From assembly GCF_001695835.1 (NCBI RefSeq), contig NZ_MBSO01000045.1:62001-126000 (forward strand): a stretch of 64,000 bases of DNA. The letters run 5' to 3'. How positions within the stretch are numbered: position 1 is the stretch's first letter; each line of letters starts with the position of its first letter. Origin of the DNA: Ensifer sp. LC11. Lineage in GTDB: Bacteria > Pseudomonadota > Alphaproteobacteria > Rhizobiales > Rhizobiaceae. This document shows, one piece after another, positions 63,924 to 64,000 of this stretch. Both the position numbers and the translations under genes were made by a program. The notes beneath the pieces were generated by a model. The model did no database searches. It was not told the DNA's origin and saw only the letters and a list, made by a program, of their open reading frames with translations.

Positions 63924-64000
63924 GATAATGCTGCATCGCACCCATGCAACACGTGCAAGCCTTGTGGAGCCCTAATTGGGCGCATGCCGGCGCGAGATGC

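Overview
The window reads as a stretch of core chromosome from a Rhizobiaceae alphaproteobacterium, most likely Sinorhizobium/Ensifer or a close relative. It is GC-rich and almost fully coding. It carries an ExoR whose sequence closely matches what I recall of Sinorhizobium ExoR (268 residues), an alphaproteobacterial PopZ, an LpxI-type lipid A pathway, a fused SecDF, EipB, and two 47-residue DUF1127 proteins. As far as I can recall, the gene order also matches the S. meliloti chromosome. I see no insertion sequence, prophage, CRISPR array, tRNA or rRNA gene.

Layout. 1-1790: the end of clpA, then azlCD behind a striking palindrome. 1893-4738 (minus): ridA, a glycerophosphodiester phosphodiesterase, a DUF482 acyltransferase and a HIT protein in one operon. 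4885-12149: eipB, rpsB, tsf, pyrH, frr, uppS, cdsA, rseP. 12400-19184: bamA, lpxD, fabZ, lpxA, lpxI, lpxB. Together the last two blocks cover translation factors, undecaprenyl and phospholipid precursors, outer-membrane protein assembly and early lipid A synthesis. 19394-20683 (minus): gltA. 21000-28753: comEC, exbBD, a Pcm-like methyltransferase, tolC, popZ. 28874-40959: valS, a FadL-like porin, exoR, xthA (minus), a cardiolipin synthase, erpA (minus), dgt, argS.

41023-53615: a large SPOR protein, nagZ, scpA-scpB, an orphan ABC ATPase, tatABC, serS, surE, pcm and an unrecognised small protein. 53818-56386: a LysM/LytM lipoprotein with degenerate metal ligands, convergent with a DUF815 ATPase. 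56689-61478: yajC, secDF, a Mth938/NDUFAF3-like protein, an NDUFAF6-like protein and an unknown membrane-anchored protein. 61595-63824 (minus): trmFO and two tandem DUF1127 micro-proteins.

The main theme is the cell envelope: lipid A, BamA, EipB, TolC, SPOR and LytM division proteins, NagZ recycling, Sec and Tat export, and the ExoR sensor. The observations I rate highest are the yajC-secDF gene cluster that carries two homologues of mitochondrial complex I assembly factors, the 51-bp palindrome over the azlCD promoter, a 10-bp-phased direct repeat upstream of exoR, and inverted repeats ahead of tolC and the FadL-like gene. I did not find a clearly new multi-gene system; most of the window is conserved housekeeping DNA.
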